A DNA stretch of 61,470 nucleotides from Deltaproteobacteria bacterium (GTDB lineage: Bacteria > Desulfobacterota > Dissulfuribacteria > Dissulfuribacterales > QOAL01), in the NCBI GenBank assembly GCA_024275145.1, contig JAJRZR010000027.1:1-61470 (forward strand), read 5' to 3'. The position numbers were made by a program, and so were the translations under genes. Shown here piece by piece: positions 38,033 to 48,108 of this stretch. The notes beneath the pieces are model-generated. The model did no database searches. It saw only the letters and a list, made by a program, of their open reading frames with translations, and was not told where the DNA came from. Every line of letters starts with the position of its first letter. Within the stretch, counting starts at the first letter, position 1.

Positions 38033-39786
38033 ACGAAAGGCATCCCCGTTCCCTTGGCCTCTACCGTATTCTTAGCGGTTCCATGGAGTTGCATCCAGGT
38101 TTTCGGACAGATGGCGGGCTTGGTTCAGACCTCGCCAGAGTCCAGGGACTTTTAGCCGAGGCCTTGCTCAGGATGCTTCCCCCTGCGCCGGCCAGGGTGT
38201 TGGATGTGGGCTGCGGCCTTGGGGCCGCTTCCGATATTCTCGACAGCAAGGGTTACGAGGTGACCGCCATCGCCCCTTCCGAGGAGGTGGTAGCGGCCGC
38301 CCGGCACAGGCATCCAGGCCTGAATTGCGTGATAGCAGGCCTTTTTGATGGGCATTCAACCCCTTGTGCCCCCGGAGGATATGACGTGATAATATTTTGG
38401 GAGGGGCTTCGAGATCTTCCAGACCTGGGAGCGGTGTTCCAAAGGGCCAGGATGTTGCTTCACCCGAAGGGACGTATGGTCATTGGCGACGAGGTCGCCT
38501 ATGATCCCGAAACGAAGAAGGCATTTGCGATCTGCGAGGCATCGGAGATAGAGCGTGCAATCGGTGAGGCAGGATTTTACGTGCGTGCCCACAGTAGGAT
38601 GGGGCAGGAGGTATCAAATATCTGCAGAATATTGCTTGGCTCGCACAGTGCCGGGCATCCCGAGCTGATCGAGCCCCCTGGAGGACCCGGTACGGATGAT
38701 TTCCTCAATATGGATGGCCTGAAAAGGTGGTTGGAACGGTTTTCCTCAGGGGGCCTTGGTTATGAGATGTGGGACATAAGGCCGGATGAATACGTGGTCA
38801 GGACTTATCTGCCCGGGGATGAAAAATACGTTTTGGCTATGTTCCAGGAGGTGTTCGGTGTTTCCCGGACAGCGAGACATTGGAAGTGGAAATTCCTGGA
38901 AGATCCATTCGGTGGGCCTTATCTGACCACAGTCTGGGGAAAGGGTCTTTTGGCCTGTAACTACAGCGCCTATCCTGTTCCGGTATGGATGGGGGACAGG
39001 CTGGAGCTTACACACCAGGTCGGCGATACCATGACAAGGCCAGGCTACCGCGGGGTAGGACGTGGGCCTACAAGCCTTCTTGCAAGGGCTGTTCGACTTT
39101 ACCATCGCCTGTACTGCGAGGGGAAGGTTCCTTTCTTCTATGGTTTTAATACCGGCAAGATTCAGAGATTCGGGAGACTTTTTTTGAGGTATGAACCCGT
39201 TGCCCCTGTATACGAATGGGTGCTTGGTGGTCGGGGGCTTGAATCGTTGGGGAACAAGGCCGGGTGGCTGGTCCGTTTGGCGGGTTATTGCGTGGAGAAG
39301 GTCTGCGATGTGGACAAGTGGGCGGACGAACTCTTTGGGCGCGTGAGGGGCCATTACGGCTGGCTGATTGCAAGAAACGCGAAATATCTGGGATGGCGCT
39401 ATCTAGAGCATCCGGATTTTGATTATGATATCATTCTGGTGCGCCGTTTTGGCAGGCCGGTTGGATTCTGGGTAGGGCGTATGGAGGAAGACAGGCTGGT
39501 TGCCGGGGATGCCCTTTTCGATCCCAGCGCCAAGGCCGCGCCATCTGTGGGCCTTTCATACTGGTTGCGCATGTTAAGAGACAGGGGTGAGCGGGTTGTC
39601 GAGGTGCGGGGATGGTTTTCTGAACATCCCCGCTGGTGGACGGACAGGCTAAGGGCTGTCGGTTTCCGTCGGGAGAGACAGTTCCAGGAGCTCGATCTTT
39701 GCGTAACGCTTTTCTCTGAAAGGTTTACTGCGAAGGATTTCAGGGAAAGGTTTTATTATACCAAGGGTGATAGTGACCTGTTTTGA
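38029..39786 (+). CDS. methyltransferase-GNAT fusion protein
   Basis: This 585-residue protein joins an N-terminal class I SAM methyltransferase (about 1-230; RVLDVGCGLGAAS, YDVIIFWEGLRDL) to a C-terminal GNAT-type acetyltransferase of the Eis-like group (about 240-585; acetyl-CoA loop region RPGYRGVGRGPTSLL). ATG 38029 overlaps the preceding stop in ATGA; the longer frame from 37990 is within the glycosyltransferase gene. It may methylate and acetylate the same sugar. A fusion of these activities is uncommon; the substrate is unknown. Confidence 0.8.
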   Translation: MNERHPRSLGLYRILSGSMELHPGFRTDGGLGSDLARVQGLLAEALLRMLPPAPARVLDVGCGLGAASDILDSKGYEVTAIAPSEEVVAAARHRHPGLNCVIAGLFDGHSTPCAPGGYDVIIFWEGLRDLPDLGAVFQRARMLLHPKGRMVIGDEVAYDPETKKAFAICEASEIERAIGEAGFYVRAHSRMGQEVSNICRILLGSHSAGHPELIEPPGGPGTDDFLNMDGLKRWLERFSSGGLGYEMWDIRPDEYVVRTYLPGDEKYVLAMFQEVFGVSRTARHWKWKFLEDPFGGPYLTTVWGKGLLACNYSAYPVPVWMGDRLELTHQVGDTMTRPGYRGVGRGPTSLLARAVRLYHRLYCEGKVPFFYGFNTGKIQRFGRLFLRYEPVAPVYEWVLGGRGLESLGNKAGWLVRLAGYCVEKVCDVDKWADELFGRVRGHYGWLIARNAKYLGWRYLEHPDFDYDIILVRRFGRPVGFWVGRMEEDRLVAGDALFDPSAKAAPSVGLSYWLRMLRDRGERVVEVRGWFSEHPRWWTDRLRAVGFRRERQFQELDLCVTLFSERFTAKDFRERFYYTKGDSDLF

Positions 39787-39886
39787 TGAGGCCCTTGCAG
39801 GATATCGTATCTGTTGCCTTGCACATGAGACCTTCTTGCCATCGGGCTGCATAATTTGGGGTGAAAGTTTGGGTTGGAAGGCCGGT

Positions 39887-41062
39887 ATGCGCATGAAAGA
39901 CAACGAAGAATTGGAGATTACCATACTTATGCCCTGCCTCAACGAGGCGGAGACCATAGAGGGGTGTGTGCGCGAGGCCATCGAGGCTATCAGGGAATAC
40001 GGTGCCGCTGGAGAGGTCCTGGTGGCGGATAATGGCAGTGATGACGGCTCGGACGGGATCGCCAGAAAGGCCGGTGCCAGGGTGATTTCGGTGGCGGAGA
40101 AGGGCTATGGCCATGCTCTTATTGCAGGCATCCAGGCCGCCCGGGGCCGGTTCGTGCTCATGGGCGATGCGGACGGCAGTTACGACTTTGGGGAACTCCC
40201 CAATTTTTTAAAGAAGCTCAAGAGTGGATATGACCTGGTGATGGGCTGCCGGCTGCCCAAGGGAGGCGGCACCATTGAACCCAATGCGATGCCATGGAAG
40301 CACAGGTGGCTGGGGAACCCGGTTCTTTCCGGGTTGGGACGGCTGTTTTTCAAGGCGCCAGTCGATGATTTCCATTGTGGCCTTCGTGCCTTCAGACGCG
40401 ATGCCATGATCTCGCTTGGGCTAAAGAGCGGGGGGATGGAATTTGCCTCCGAGATGGTTATGAAGGCCCAGCTCGGATCGCTCAGGATATGCCAGATACC
40501 CGTTACCTTGCGGCCTGACAAACGTTCCGGTTCCCCCCACTTGAGGAGCTGGCGGGATGGATGGCGCCATCTCAGGTTCATGCTTCTTTACAGCCCGGAT
40601 TGGCTGTTCGTCTTGCCCGGTGTCGTCTTGTCATTTATGGGGCTTGCTGGTTTTTTGATCCTGCTTCCTGGGCCGTTTACCTTCAGGGGGGTCACCTTCG
40701 ACTTGAACAGCCTTTTGATTTCAAGTGTAACCATGATATTGGGATATCAAACCCTTGCCTTTGCCCTTTTTGTGAAGATCTATGCGGCAAACAGCGGGCT
40801 CATACCCGGTAAAAGGCCTCATTTGCTCGAGTGGATAGAAGGGCGCCCTGTGGAGATAGGGATCATGGCAGGGATTGTCTTCATGCTTGTTGGGATTGCC
40901 TGCCTGGTGGCCAATATCCTGGCGTGGAAGGATGTGGGCTTTGGGAGGCTACCGGTCCAGGAAAGCCTTCGCATGACCATCGTTACGGTCACTGCACTGA
41001 CCTTGGGGATACAGACGATATTTTCTGGTTTCGTAATCGCAATACTGGGGCTCAAGCGTTGA
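39887..41062 (+). CDS. family 2 glycosyltransferase with membrane C terminus
   Basis: This 391-residue protein has a dolichol-phosphate mannosyltransferase-type catalytic domain (ITILMPCLNEAETIEG, VADNGSDDGS, GDADGSYDF) and four membrane helices in the C-terminal 150 residues. It probably makes polyprenyl-phosphate-linked sugar or flips it. ATG 39887 has GGAAGG six bases upstream; the frame back to 39767 lies inside the previous gene. The next gene starts in a TTGA overlap. Confidence 0.9.
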   Translation: MRMKDNEELEITILMPCLNEAETIEGCVREAIEAIREYGAAGEVLVADNGSDDGSDGIARKAGARVISVAEKGYGHALIAGIQAARGRFVLMGDADGSYDFGELPNFLKKLKSGYDLVMGCRLPKGGGTIEPNAMPWKHRWLGNPVLSGLGRLFFKAPVDDFHCGLRAFRRDAMISLGLKSGGMEFASEMVMKAQLGSLRICQIPVTLRPDKRSGSPHLRSWRDGWRHLRFMLLYSPDWLFVLPGVVLSFMGLAGFLILLPGPFTFRGVTFDLNSLLISSVTMILGYQTLAFALFVKIYAANSGLIPGKRPHLLEWIEGRPVEIGIMAGIVFMLVGIACLVANILAWKDVGFGRLPVQESLRMTIVTVTALTLGIQTIFSGFVIAILGLKR

Positions 41063-41802
41063 GAGAGGACCCGATCCGCACGGTAAGGGACACGCAACCC
41101 CCTGCAAGTCCTGGCAATGGTGCAGGGACAGAACCTATCGATTATTTTTTCAGTAGTCATCCGCTTCGTGGCCTGGCATCCCGGATTTCCCTCCGGGTGC
41201 GCCGGCATATATTTGATTATTTCATGGACGTCATGGCCCCGGCCAGATCAGACCTGGTGCTGGATGTAGGGGTTACTGCCGACAGGTGCCTTGAGGAATC
41301 GAATTTCTTTGAAAGACTTTACCCGTTCAAGGACCGCCTGGTGGTGACAGGTATAGAGGATGCATCTTTCCTGGAGGATGAGTACAGGGGAGTGCGTTTC
41401 ATTCGGACCGGAAGAGATGGCCTGCCCTTTGTGGATGGGGCGTTCGACGTAGTTTTTTGTTCTGCCGTTATTGAACACGTGGGAGATCGCATGGCACAGG
41501 AAAGGTTTGTAAGGGAGTTGTTGAGGGTGGGCAGGAAATTTTTCCTTACTACGCCGAACCGGATGTATCCAGTGGAATTTCACACATTCCTTCCATTCTT
41601 GCACTGGCTGCCACGGCCTGTCCACCAGGCATTCCTGAGGGCGATGGGGCTGAAATTCTGGGCGCGGACAGAGAACCTGAACCTGCTTTGCGAAAAGGAC
41701 CTCGTCAGGCTCTTTCCAAGGGATTGCCAACTGTCCATATACAAGCCCAGGCTGCTGGGGATGCCCTCAAATCTGGTAGCCCATGGGAAGAGGGCCGCAT
41801 AG
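41059..41802 (+). CDS. class I SAM methyltransferase
   Basis: This 247-residue protein has a methyltransferase-11 type core: DLVLDVGVTADRCLEES, a degenerate motif I in which the usual glycine-rich loop is reduced, then FDVVFCSAVIEHVGD and KFFLTTPNRMYP. TTG 41059 follows a GGGG stretch and overlaps the previous stop. Earlier in-frame residues read as an alternative frame of the glycosyltransferase and are not real. It probably modifies a sugar or lipid carrier. Confidence 0.82.
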   Translation: MREDPIRTVRDTQPPASPGNGAGTEPIDYFFSSHPLRGLASRISLRVRRHIFDYFMDVMAPARSDLVLDVGVTADRCLEESNFFERLYPFKDRLVVTGIEDASFLEDEYRGVRFIRTGRDGLPFVDGAFDVVFCSAVIEHVGDRMAQERFVRELLRVGRKFFLTTPNRMYPVEFHTFLPFLHWLPRPVHQAFLRAMGLKFWARTENLNLLCEKDLVRLFPRDCQLSIYKPRLLGMPSNLVAHGKRAA

Positions 41803-41859
41803 GCGCCTGCAAAAGGTGATCACGGCTGCTTTAGAGATAAGGAAGGGGGGCTCCGGTCC

Positions 41860-42663
41860 TCAAGATGGCCCGCCGTAGCGGGCTATCACGCTCCAGCTAT
41901 AACCGAGCCGGTTGTGTATACGGATGTCCTTGAAGCCGCATTTTTCAAGCAATTGGACGATTTCTGCCTTCTTGTAATATCTTACACTCTTAGGATTCAA
42001 TTGATCGTATATGGTTAGTTTCTGGCCGTAACGGTCGAGTTTGAGGAAATATTCCCGCATGTATTTGGAGAATGGCAGGTCGAAGAGGTGACACATGAGG
42101 CCGTAGATCCGGGCAGGGATCACCAGCAGGCCACAGATTGCAGACAGGACAGGGTGGGGAAGCCTGGTGCTGATGATCCGAAGCGGCCTTAGAAGCAAAA
42201 GATAGATGCCCGTCTGTTCCCTGCCATATACCCATAGGAACAGCCTTCCGTTTGGGCCAAGCGCCCTTCCCATGGCCCTGAGCGCAGGTTCTGGTTGCGG
42301 TATGAACTGTAATACCCCGATGCAGAATACGTAATCGAAGCCACGCGCTGGCAATTTGTCAGCGGTTGCCTGAATAATCTCTACGCCCTCAATGCCAGCC
42401 AGGTTCTCCCTCAGTACGTCTACGGCCTCTGATGGCTCCAGTGCCAGTATCCTGGAGGCACCAAGCTGGGCAAACATCCTGACGAACCTCCCGGCCCCGG
42501 CCCCAACGTCTGCAATGGATTTGCCCTCTATGTCCCCCTTGTCGAGCAGCGGACCGAAAAGCTCATCCAGGACGTCAAGCGAGGCATAATAGCCGTTGTT
42601 TTCCTTGAAGGCAGTCCACTGCCTTCCAAAGTCATCGATTGTATCGCGTCGTTTTTCCCCCAT
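41860..42663 (-). CDS. class I SAM methyltransferase
   Basis: This 267-residue protein carries IADVGAGAGRFVRMFAQLGA (motif I), ALEPSEAVD, FDYVFCIGVLQFIPQPEP and a hydrophobic C-terminal half. It converges on the preceding gene with 57 bases between them. A glycan methyltransferase role is inferred from location. The 240 bases to the right (42664-42903) have no gene except the possible longer start of the permease. Confidence 0.88.
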   Translation of the reverse strand: MGEKRRDTIDDFGRQWTAFKENNGYYASLDVLDELFGPLLDKGDIEGKSIADVGAGAGRFVRMFAQLGASRILALEPSEAVDVLRENLAGIEGVEIIQATADKLPARGFDYVFCIGVLQFIPQPEPALRAMGRALGPNGRLFLWVYGREQTGIYLLLLRPLRIISTRLPHPVLSAICGLLVIPARIYGLMCHLFDLPFSKYMREYFLKLDRYGQKLTIYDQLNPKSVRYYKKAEIVQLLEKCGFKDIRIHNRLGYSWSVIARYGGPS

Positions 42664-42903
42664 GCCCTAGTACCTGCCGTGTCTCCCTGGTATATTTAAC
42701 CTATGGATTTTGGGACCATATTCCAACTTGGCACCGGTAGCACAGGCTCGAACCCGAATTCTGGATTTTGACACCGGCCATCCCGTAAGTCCCAGCCCTT
42801 GTCCTCATACCTGGTTTCAAGTAAATTTCCCCAAACCTTTATGTGCCCCATTCCAGATGCAATACAGGAAAACAACTTGGATCACCATGGCCACAGTAAA
42901 ATA

Positions 42904-43716
42904 ATGCGCGATCTTGTACTCAGCCCTTTCACCTGGTTCAAGACACTTTTTGAACAGTGCAATCTATTCAAAGAATTTGTCAAGAGGGATATCAAGGGTA
43001 GGTTTGCAGGCTCCTTTGGCGGGTTTTCGTGGGCCCTCATAAATCCAATAGCCCAGATACTGATCTACATATTCATCTTCAGCATAATTTTCAAGGTGAA
43101 GCTCTCCAGGCTGGAGCTGGGTACGGAAAGTTTTGCCGTTTATTTGCTGGCATCCATCTTTCAATGGCTGGCATTTTCTGAAGGCATTTCCAGAGCTGCT
43201 GGTGTCTTGGTCGAGCATGCCAATCTTATTACAAAGGTGGTGTTTGCCATCGAGATACTCCCGGCAGTATCCGTATCCAGTGCCTTCCTTTTAAACGGGT
43301 TGGGGTTCGCCCTGGTGCTTGTCTGGTTGGCGGCTAAGGGCTACCTGGCCTGGTCATGGCTCTGGGTCCCCTTGATCAGCCTGCTCTTTTGGGGATTTTC
43401 AATAGGATTTGCCGCCTTTTTGGCAGCGCTTACCGTCTTTTTAAGAGACACTCAGCAGGCCCTCGGCACGATATTGACTATATGGTTTTATTTTACCCCC
43501 ATACTTTACCCGCTTTCGATGGTGCCTTCATCCTTGCGCACATATATGAGGTTAAATCCCCTTTTTTCTTTCATCGAATTGTATCATCAAGCCCTTTTGC
43601 AGCGTACAATTGACGGTTACCTCTTTTTGGCGGCCTTTTCTTGGACAATATTTACCCTTTTCCTTGGGCTGTTTTTCTTCAAGAGGCTTCAACTATCCTT
43701 TGGGGATGTATTATGA
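42904..43716 (+). CDS. wzm: ABC-2 polysaccharide export permease, Wzm-type
   Basis: This 270-residue permease has about six membrane helices and a conserved N-terminal cytoplasmic helix (FVKRDIKGRFAGSFGGFSWA), as in Wzm/KpsM. It exports lipid-linked polysaccharide with a Wzt ATPase; the candidate is at 19168. ATG 42904 was chosen since the extra residues from 42799 are not membrane-like and have no site. It overlaps the convergent glycosyltransferase by six bases. Confidence 0.92.
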   Translation: MRDLVLSPFTWFKTLFEQCNLFKEFVKRDIKGRFAGSFGGFSWALINPIAQILIYIFIFSIIFKVKLSRLELGTESFAVYLLASIFQWLAFSEGISRAAGVLVEHANLITKVVFAIEILPAVSVSSAFLLNGLGFALVLVWLAAKGYLAWSWLWVPLISLLFWGFSIGFAAFLAALTVFLRDTQQALGTILTIWFYFTPILYPLSMVPSSLRTYMRLNPLFSFIELYHQALLQRTIDGYLFLAAFSWTIFTLFLGLFFFKRLQLSFGDVL

Positions 43717-44988
43717 GGGGGGAGACGCTCCGGCCTCTGTTCCTGCCGCTGTCCCTGGAACTGGCCGATCGGTCGCCCGACGCCCCGTGATCTCCCGGTA
43801 AAGTTTTGCATAACTTGAGATCATATCACTGGTGCCAGGTATCGACATGGCCGCCTTCATGCAGTTTCTCTCGAACATTTTCAAGACCTGCCGGTTACTA
43901 TCGAGTAATTCTATGTGCCTTCTGATAAATTCTACCGGGGCCTCGGCAGGTACCAGCGGACCCACCTTGTAACGGCTTACACGTTCCCTCAGGCTGCCAA
44001 GGTCCAGGGCCATGACCGGCCGTCCGCAAAGGACGACTTCGGAGAGGGTATAACTGAATGTCTCCGGGATCGTGGACAGTAACAGGCACAGGTCTATATG
44101 GTTCTCCCGGAGCATCCGGCCAAGGGTATCCCGCTTATACCCTCCCAGGATCGTCAGGTTGTCAGGCTGTCTGCCAATGGACTCGTACATGTTTCCAAGG
44201 ACGAAAAAATTGATCCTTGCCGTCCCACCGAAATCGTGCCGGATAACCTGCTTGAATATATCGGATCCCTTGTGGGGCAGGAAATTACCGATGAAGGCCA
44301 CGTTAAGTCCGTCAGTTTCTGATCTTGTGCGGCCTGAAAAGGGCAGGAAGTTCTCCTTGTGGACCCCGTTTTCAATGACGGTAATCCTGTCTTTCAATTC
44401 CATGCCGAACAGTTCCTGCAACAGGTCGCGAACGAAAAACGATGGAGAGATCACCCGGTCAAGTTTCCCCAGCATGTCTTTCCAATATTTCCGTCTTTTT
44501 TGTACGTAGCCTCTTGGAATTTTATAGCCCAGTTCAGTAAGACATTGGGTACACCTGTCATGGTCCGTTTCAAAATTACAGAAATCTGGTTTCATGAGGA
44601 TGAAATTGGGGCACCAGAAGAAGTACTCATGAACCGATATTACGCTTTTGATCCCGGGAAACCTGCCGGGAAGCTCGAGACAGGAAAGGGGCAGGTTCCG
44701 GATGCTTTGGAAGTGGACTATTGAGGGTTTGATTTCGGCGATTATGCCGGACAGAATCCGGTCAACCTCATCGCTTTGCAACTGATCCAGCCCTATCTGC
44801 GGACCATTGTGGACCTTTTCGTCATCGGTTCCGGTAAATGATCGTAGGATATATTCCTTTTTCCTGGGGAAGAATAGATAGCATTCGAAACCCATCTGTT
44901 TCAGGCCATTTATCAGGTCCAGCATGTATTGTTCTATTCCAGCGGGATAACCTACTGGATCCTGGTGCAAGATGAATAGTATCTTCAT
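43711..44988 (-). CDS. family 4 glycosyltransferase
   Basis: This 425-residue GT-B enzyme has the opening MKILFILHQDPVGYPAGIEQY and the donor site stretch ETFSYTLSEVVLCGRPVMA. Four to five cysteines (CPNF, CNFETDHDRCTQC) lie near residues 125-155, unusual in this family. The C-terminal 20 residues are rich in A, T, G and P. It sits just downstream of the PIG-L fusion gene in the leftward operon. Confidence 0.92.
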   Translation of the reverse strand: MKILFILHQDPVGYPAGIEQYMLDLINGLKQMGFECYLFFPRKKEYILRSFTGTDDEKVHNGPQIGLDQLQSDEVDRILSGIIAEIKPSIVHFQSIRNLPLSCLELPGRFPGIKSVISVHEYFFWCPNFILMKPDFCNFETDHDRCTQCLTELGYKIPRGYVQKRRKYWKDMLGKLDRVISPSFFVRDLLQELFGMELKDRITVIENGVHKENFLPFSGRTRSETDGLNVAFIGNFLPHKGSDIFKQVIRHDFGGTARINFFVLGNMYESIGRQPDNLTILGGYKRDTLGRMLRENHIDLCLLLSTIPETFSYTLSEVVLCGRPVMALDLGSLRERVSRYKVGPLVPAEAPVEFIRRHIELLDSNRQVLKMFERNCMKAAMSIPGTSDMISSYAKLYREITGRRATDRPVPGTAAGTEAGASPPS

Positions 44989-45003
44989 GGTCCTTGTTTA
45001 TTG

Positions 45004-47937
45004 TCAAATGAGCGATGCCAGGTAGTTGCGCAGGAACTCCAACTCCTCTACGTTGGCCTTGATAAGCCTTTCATAGCCAGGATACCTGGCATTCAACCTT
45101 TGCAGATTTTCCTGGATTTGGGCGTTCTTCCTTGCCAGGGCTTCAGGATCCTTGTTGGATTCGAAGGAGGCCCCACCCTTATGGAATATGAAGGTGGAGT
45201 CATCCAGGATGTTTAAAAAGCCTGCTCTTGCTGCCCTGAAACAAAAATCAGCGTCCTCCCCGTAGCCCTTCCGAAAAAGTTTCTCGTCCAGCAATCCTAT
45301 CGTTTCCAGCGCATGTCGGCGGATATACAGGCAAAAGCCGCTGCCAAAGGGTATCACGGGGTAATAAAGGAGGGATAGTTCCTCCAGCCGCCGGTTCAAT
45401 GTATCCATGGAATAACCAGGGGGTAGAAAATTATATTTAAGGGGCTTTGGAAAGGCGCAGATATAGGCATGGTTCGAAAAGGGAGTGACGGTAGCCACAA
45501 GTGGTCTGGCATAGGCCGCCCTTTGGAGTTTGTTCAGCCAATTGGCGGTGACAATGGTATCGGAGTTCAATATAAGGCAGTCGCGGGTTGAAGAAAGCCT
45601 CAATCCCTTGTTTACAGTGGCGGGGAAGCCCAGGTTTTGGTTGTTGAAGACGACCTTTATGTCGAGTGCATGGTTGCTGGCACGTAGACCTTTCAGGTAT
45701 GATCTTATTTCTTCATCGGTGCTGCAATCGTCAATCAGGACCATCCTGTGTAGGGAAAGATCCGTGTGCCTAAGTATGCTTTCGACGCAATTTTTCAGAT
45801 CGTCCATCGCATTGAAGACCGGTATGATGATATCCACAGGACGTTCCCCAGGGGGGAAAAGGGTACAGGCCCCTGCGCCACGTGCCGATATATTGTCCAA
45901 GGGGGATGCAGGTTTGCGGTTTGCAAGCCTTGCACGCCACCTGTATGCTATGCGGTTTTTTACCCCGGACATGCCTTCATTCTTAAAGACTACAAGGGCG
46001 CTTCGCGCGAGAAAATACCACCTGCCCCTCCTGGAATGGGGAGGGGCAAGGCGGTCGATCATGCCCCTGTAAGAGGAAAGAAGTGCCCAGCCGGCGCTGT
46101 TTGTTATCTCTGAGAGGGTGCTTTGTAGCGCGGTTTTTTCAAGAAATAGTTCGTTATTGGATTTCCTTAGTGCCTCGACGGAGTCTTTAAGCCCTTTATT
46201 GGCCTGTTCCACCAGGTTGAGCCTGGCAAGGATGGCCGTTTTTTCCTCCTCAAGCCCTGCACTTTTTGCCTTTTCCCTGTCCAGCAGGCCCCTTAACCGT
46301 TCCGCTGCAGACAACAATTCAGGCATCCCGGCGATCTTGTCGTTGGCAGCATCCAGTAGTTCCCTGAGCCTCAAGATCTCACCACGCCGGTAGCCGGCTA
46401 TCTTGAAGAACTGGTACAGGTGCTGGTCGGTAATGAGCGATTTATGCTTGGCAGCCAGCCTGGCATATGCTGCAAATTCCCGGTCGGATCCCCTTTCCTT
46501 CAGGGTAATCTGGCCCGAGGCGCCTAGCCGGAACTCGGAAGTAGGCTTTGGAATATGGAGAAAAGGGGTCTTTTGTGCCAGCCTGATGAGCATGTCCCAG
46601 TCTTCATACAGCTCAAAATCCTGGTCAAAGCCCCCTATTTCGTCCACCAGCCCGCGCTCTATCAGCAGAGAGGGTAGGGGGATGTAGTTTTCAAAGACCA
46701 GGTGGGCAAAAGAGAAATCATCCGAGTAATAGACAAGCTTTTTTATCAATATCCTTTTTTCTTTTGTCTCCAGGTGCTCATATATCCCTTTGAAGCTATC
46801 GGCATATACCACGCCCGTGTTTTTGTCGGCGATCGCCTGGTACAAGGTCAAGAGATGTCCCGGGTAAAAGATGTCGTCATCGTCCAGGAAGGATACGTAC
46901 CTTCCCGTGGCGCGCTTGATCCCTTCATTTGCCGCCCTTGCCCTGCCACGCCTTGGCATGAGGTTTATGTATTCAAGCCGTTCCATCCGGCCAGAAAATT
47001 CCTTGACGATTTCACGAACATCCTGGCCCCCGTCATTGATCACCAGACATTCTATCCTGGGATAGGTCTGTAGCGCCACGCTCTGCAATGCCTCTCTGAG
47101 GAGGGCTGGCCGGTTGCATGTCCTGATTATTACAGAGATGAGGGGAAAGCGGGCTACTGCCCCAATGCCCGGGGCCAGGTAATCGTTTAGCCGCAGGGCA
47201 ATGTCAAGGCCGGGCTCTTTAATGGCTGTTTCAAAAAAGGCCTCAGCGTATTTTGTGTTGCTGTCCAATGTGAGCGCCCTGGCCCTGTTTATGGAAAGTA
47301 CGGTGTCATGGTAATCGGCGGTGGAGGACTGGCTTTTGTATATGTCTATTGCCGCCTTCTTGATGCCCAGGACCGGATCGATACGAATCAACCTGTTGGC
47401 TTCGCACTGCCTCGTGACTTCATAGAACCAGAGCCTGGATCCACTAAGGGTTGTCTTGAGGGCCAGGCCGGTTTCTCTGGCCATGTGAGCGGAAGCGCCC
47501 TGTCCAAAGAGGGTATCCAGGAAGTCCATGGTCAACAGGGAAACGCCCCTGTGGTCAGGGTGATACTCGAGGGGGGATGGCAGGAAGATGGTCCTGGGAT
47601 TCAGCCTTGCCAGGCCATCGGACAACCTTTTCAAAAACTCGTCTTTTTGCCGTGGGATTTCCCTGTCTTTAAGACCCCAGAATTCAAGGTCAGTTATGCC
47701 CAGGATATTGGCGGCCTTCTCGGCCTCTGCGCGCCGTACGGATACCTCTCCTCCCCTATCCCCCGAGGTTACTATCGCCAGGCTAACCTTGATACCTTCT
47801 TTTGCCGCCAGGGCAAGTGTTCCACCCATTCCAAAGGTTTCGTCATCGGGATGAGGCGCCATAACCAGCCATGGACCGGCGGGAAGATGGGATGCCTTGT
47901 AGGGGATCAGATCGTTTTCAGACAAGAGGGTATCCAT
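45004..47937 (-). CDS. PIG-L deacetylase fused to two family 2 glycosyltransferase domains
   Basis: This 977-residue protein contains, in order, a PIG-L/LmbE N-acetylglucosaminyl deacetylase (about 20-240; zinc motif APHPDDE, HPDHRG later), a GT2 domain (about 260-480; SVIIRTCNRPALL, FLDDDDIFY), a long coiled-coil linker (about 540-620), and a second GT2 domain (about 700-960; DIIIPVFNAMDDL, LNSDTIV, GYGEDADFCFRA). Both GT2 sites look intact. It could deacetylate a sugar and then extend it. ATG 47937 is more likely than 48069, which adds a non-conserved tail. Confidence 0.87.
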   Translation of the reverse strand: MDTLLSENDLIPYKASHLPAGPWLVMAPHPDDETFGMGGTLALAAKEGIKVSLAIVTSGDRGGEVSVRRAEAEKAANILGITDLEFWGLKDREIPRQKDEFLKRLSDGLARLNPRTIFLPSPLEYHPDHRGVSLLTMDFLDTLFGQGASAHMARETGLALKTTLSGSRLWFYEVTRQCEANRLIRIDPVLGIKKAAIDIYKSQSSTADYHDTVLSINRARALTLDSNTKYAEAFFETAIKEPGLDIALRLNDYLAPGIGAVARFPLISVIIRTCNRPALLREALQSVALQTYPRIECLVINDGGQDVREIVKEFSGRMERLEYINLMPRRGRARAANEGIKRATGRYVSFLDDDDIFYPGHLLTLYQAIADKNTGVVYADSFKGIYEHLETKEKRILIKKLVYYSDDFSFAHLVFENYIPLPSLLIERGLVDEIGGFDQDFELYEDWDMLIRLAQKTPFLHIPKPTSEFRLGASGQITLKERGSDREFAAYARLAAKHKSLITDQHLYQFFKIAGYRRGEILRLRELLDAANDKIAGMPELLSAAERLRGLLDREKAKSAGLEEEKTAILARLNLVEQANKGLKDSVEALRKSNNELFLEKTALQSTLSEITNSAGWALLSSYRGMIDRLAPPHSRRGRWYFLARSALVVFKNEGMSGVKNRIAYRWRARLANRKPASPLDNISARGAGACTLFPPGERPVDIIIPVFNAMDDLKNCVESILRHTDLSLHRMVLIDDCSTDEEIRSYLKGLRASNHALDIKVVFNNQNLGFPATVNKGLRLSSTRDCLILNSDTIVTANWLNKLQRAAYARPLVATVTPFSNHAYICAFPKPLKYNFLPPGYSMDTLNRRLEELSLLYYPVIPFGSGFCLYIRRHALETIGLLDEKLFRKGYGEDADFCFRAARAGFLNILDDSTFIFHKGGASFESNKDPEALARKNAQIQENLQRLNARYPGYERLIKANVEELEFLRNYLASLI

Positions 47938-48108
47938 GCATATATCTTTTCTAACTATTCCCAGGGGAAAATGGCAGATGTTTTTGTCGTGTAGCCTCTT
48001 GATCCATACCTGCCTGGAGGGTGGTTTGGGGCAAGGGTGTATAATTCCCTGTGCCCTGCCAGCCTGCAAACCGGCGGGTATCCAGGCGGATAGGAGGCCC
48101 AGCCACCC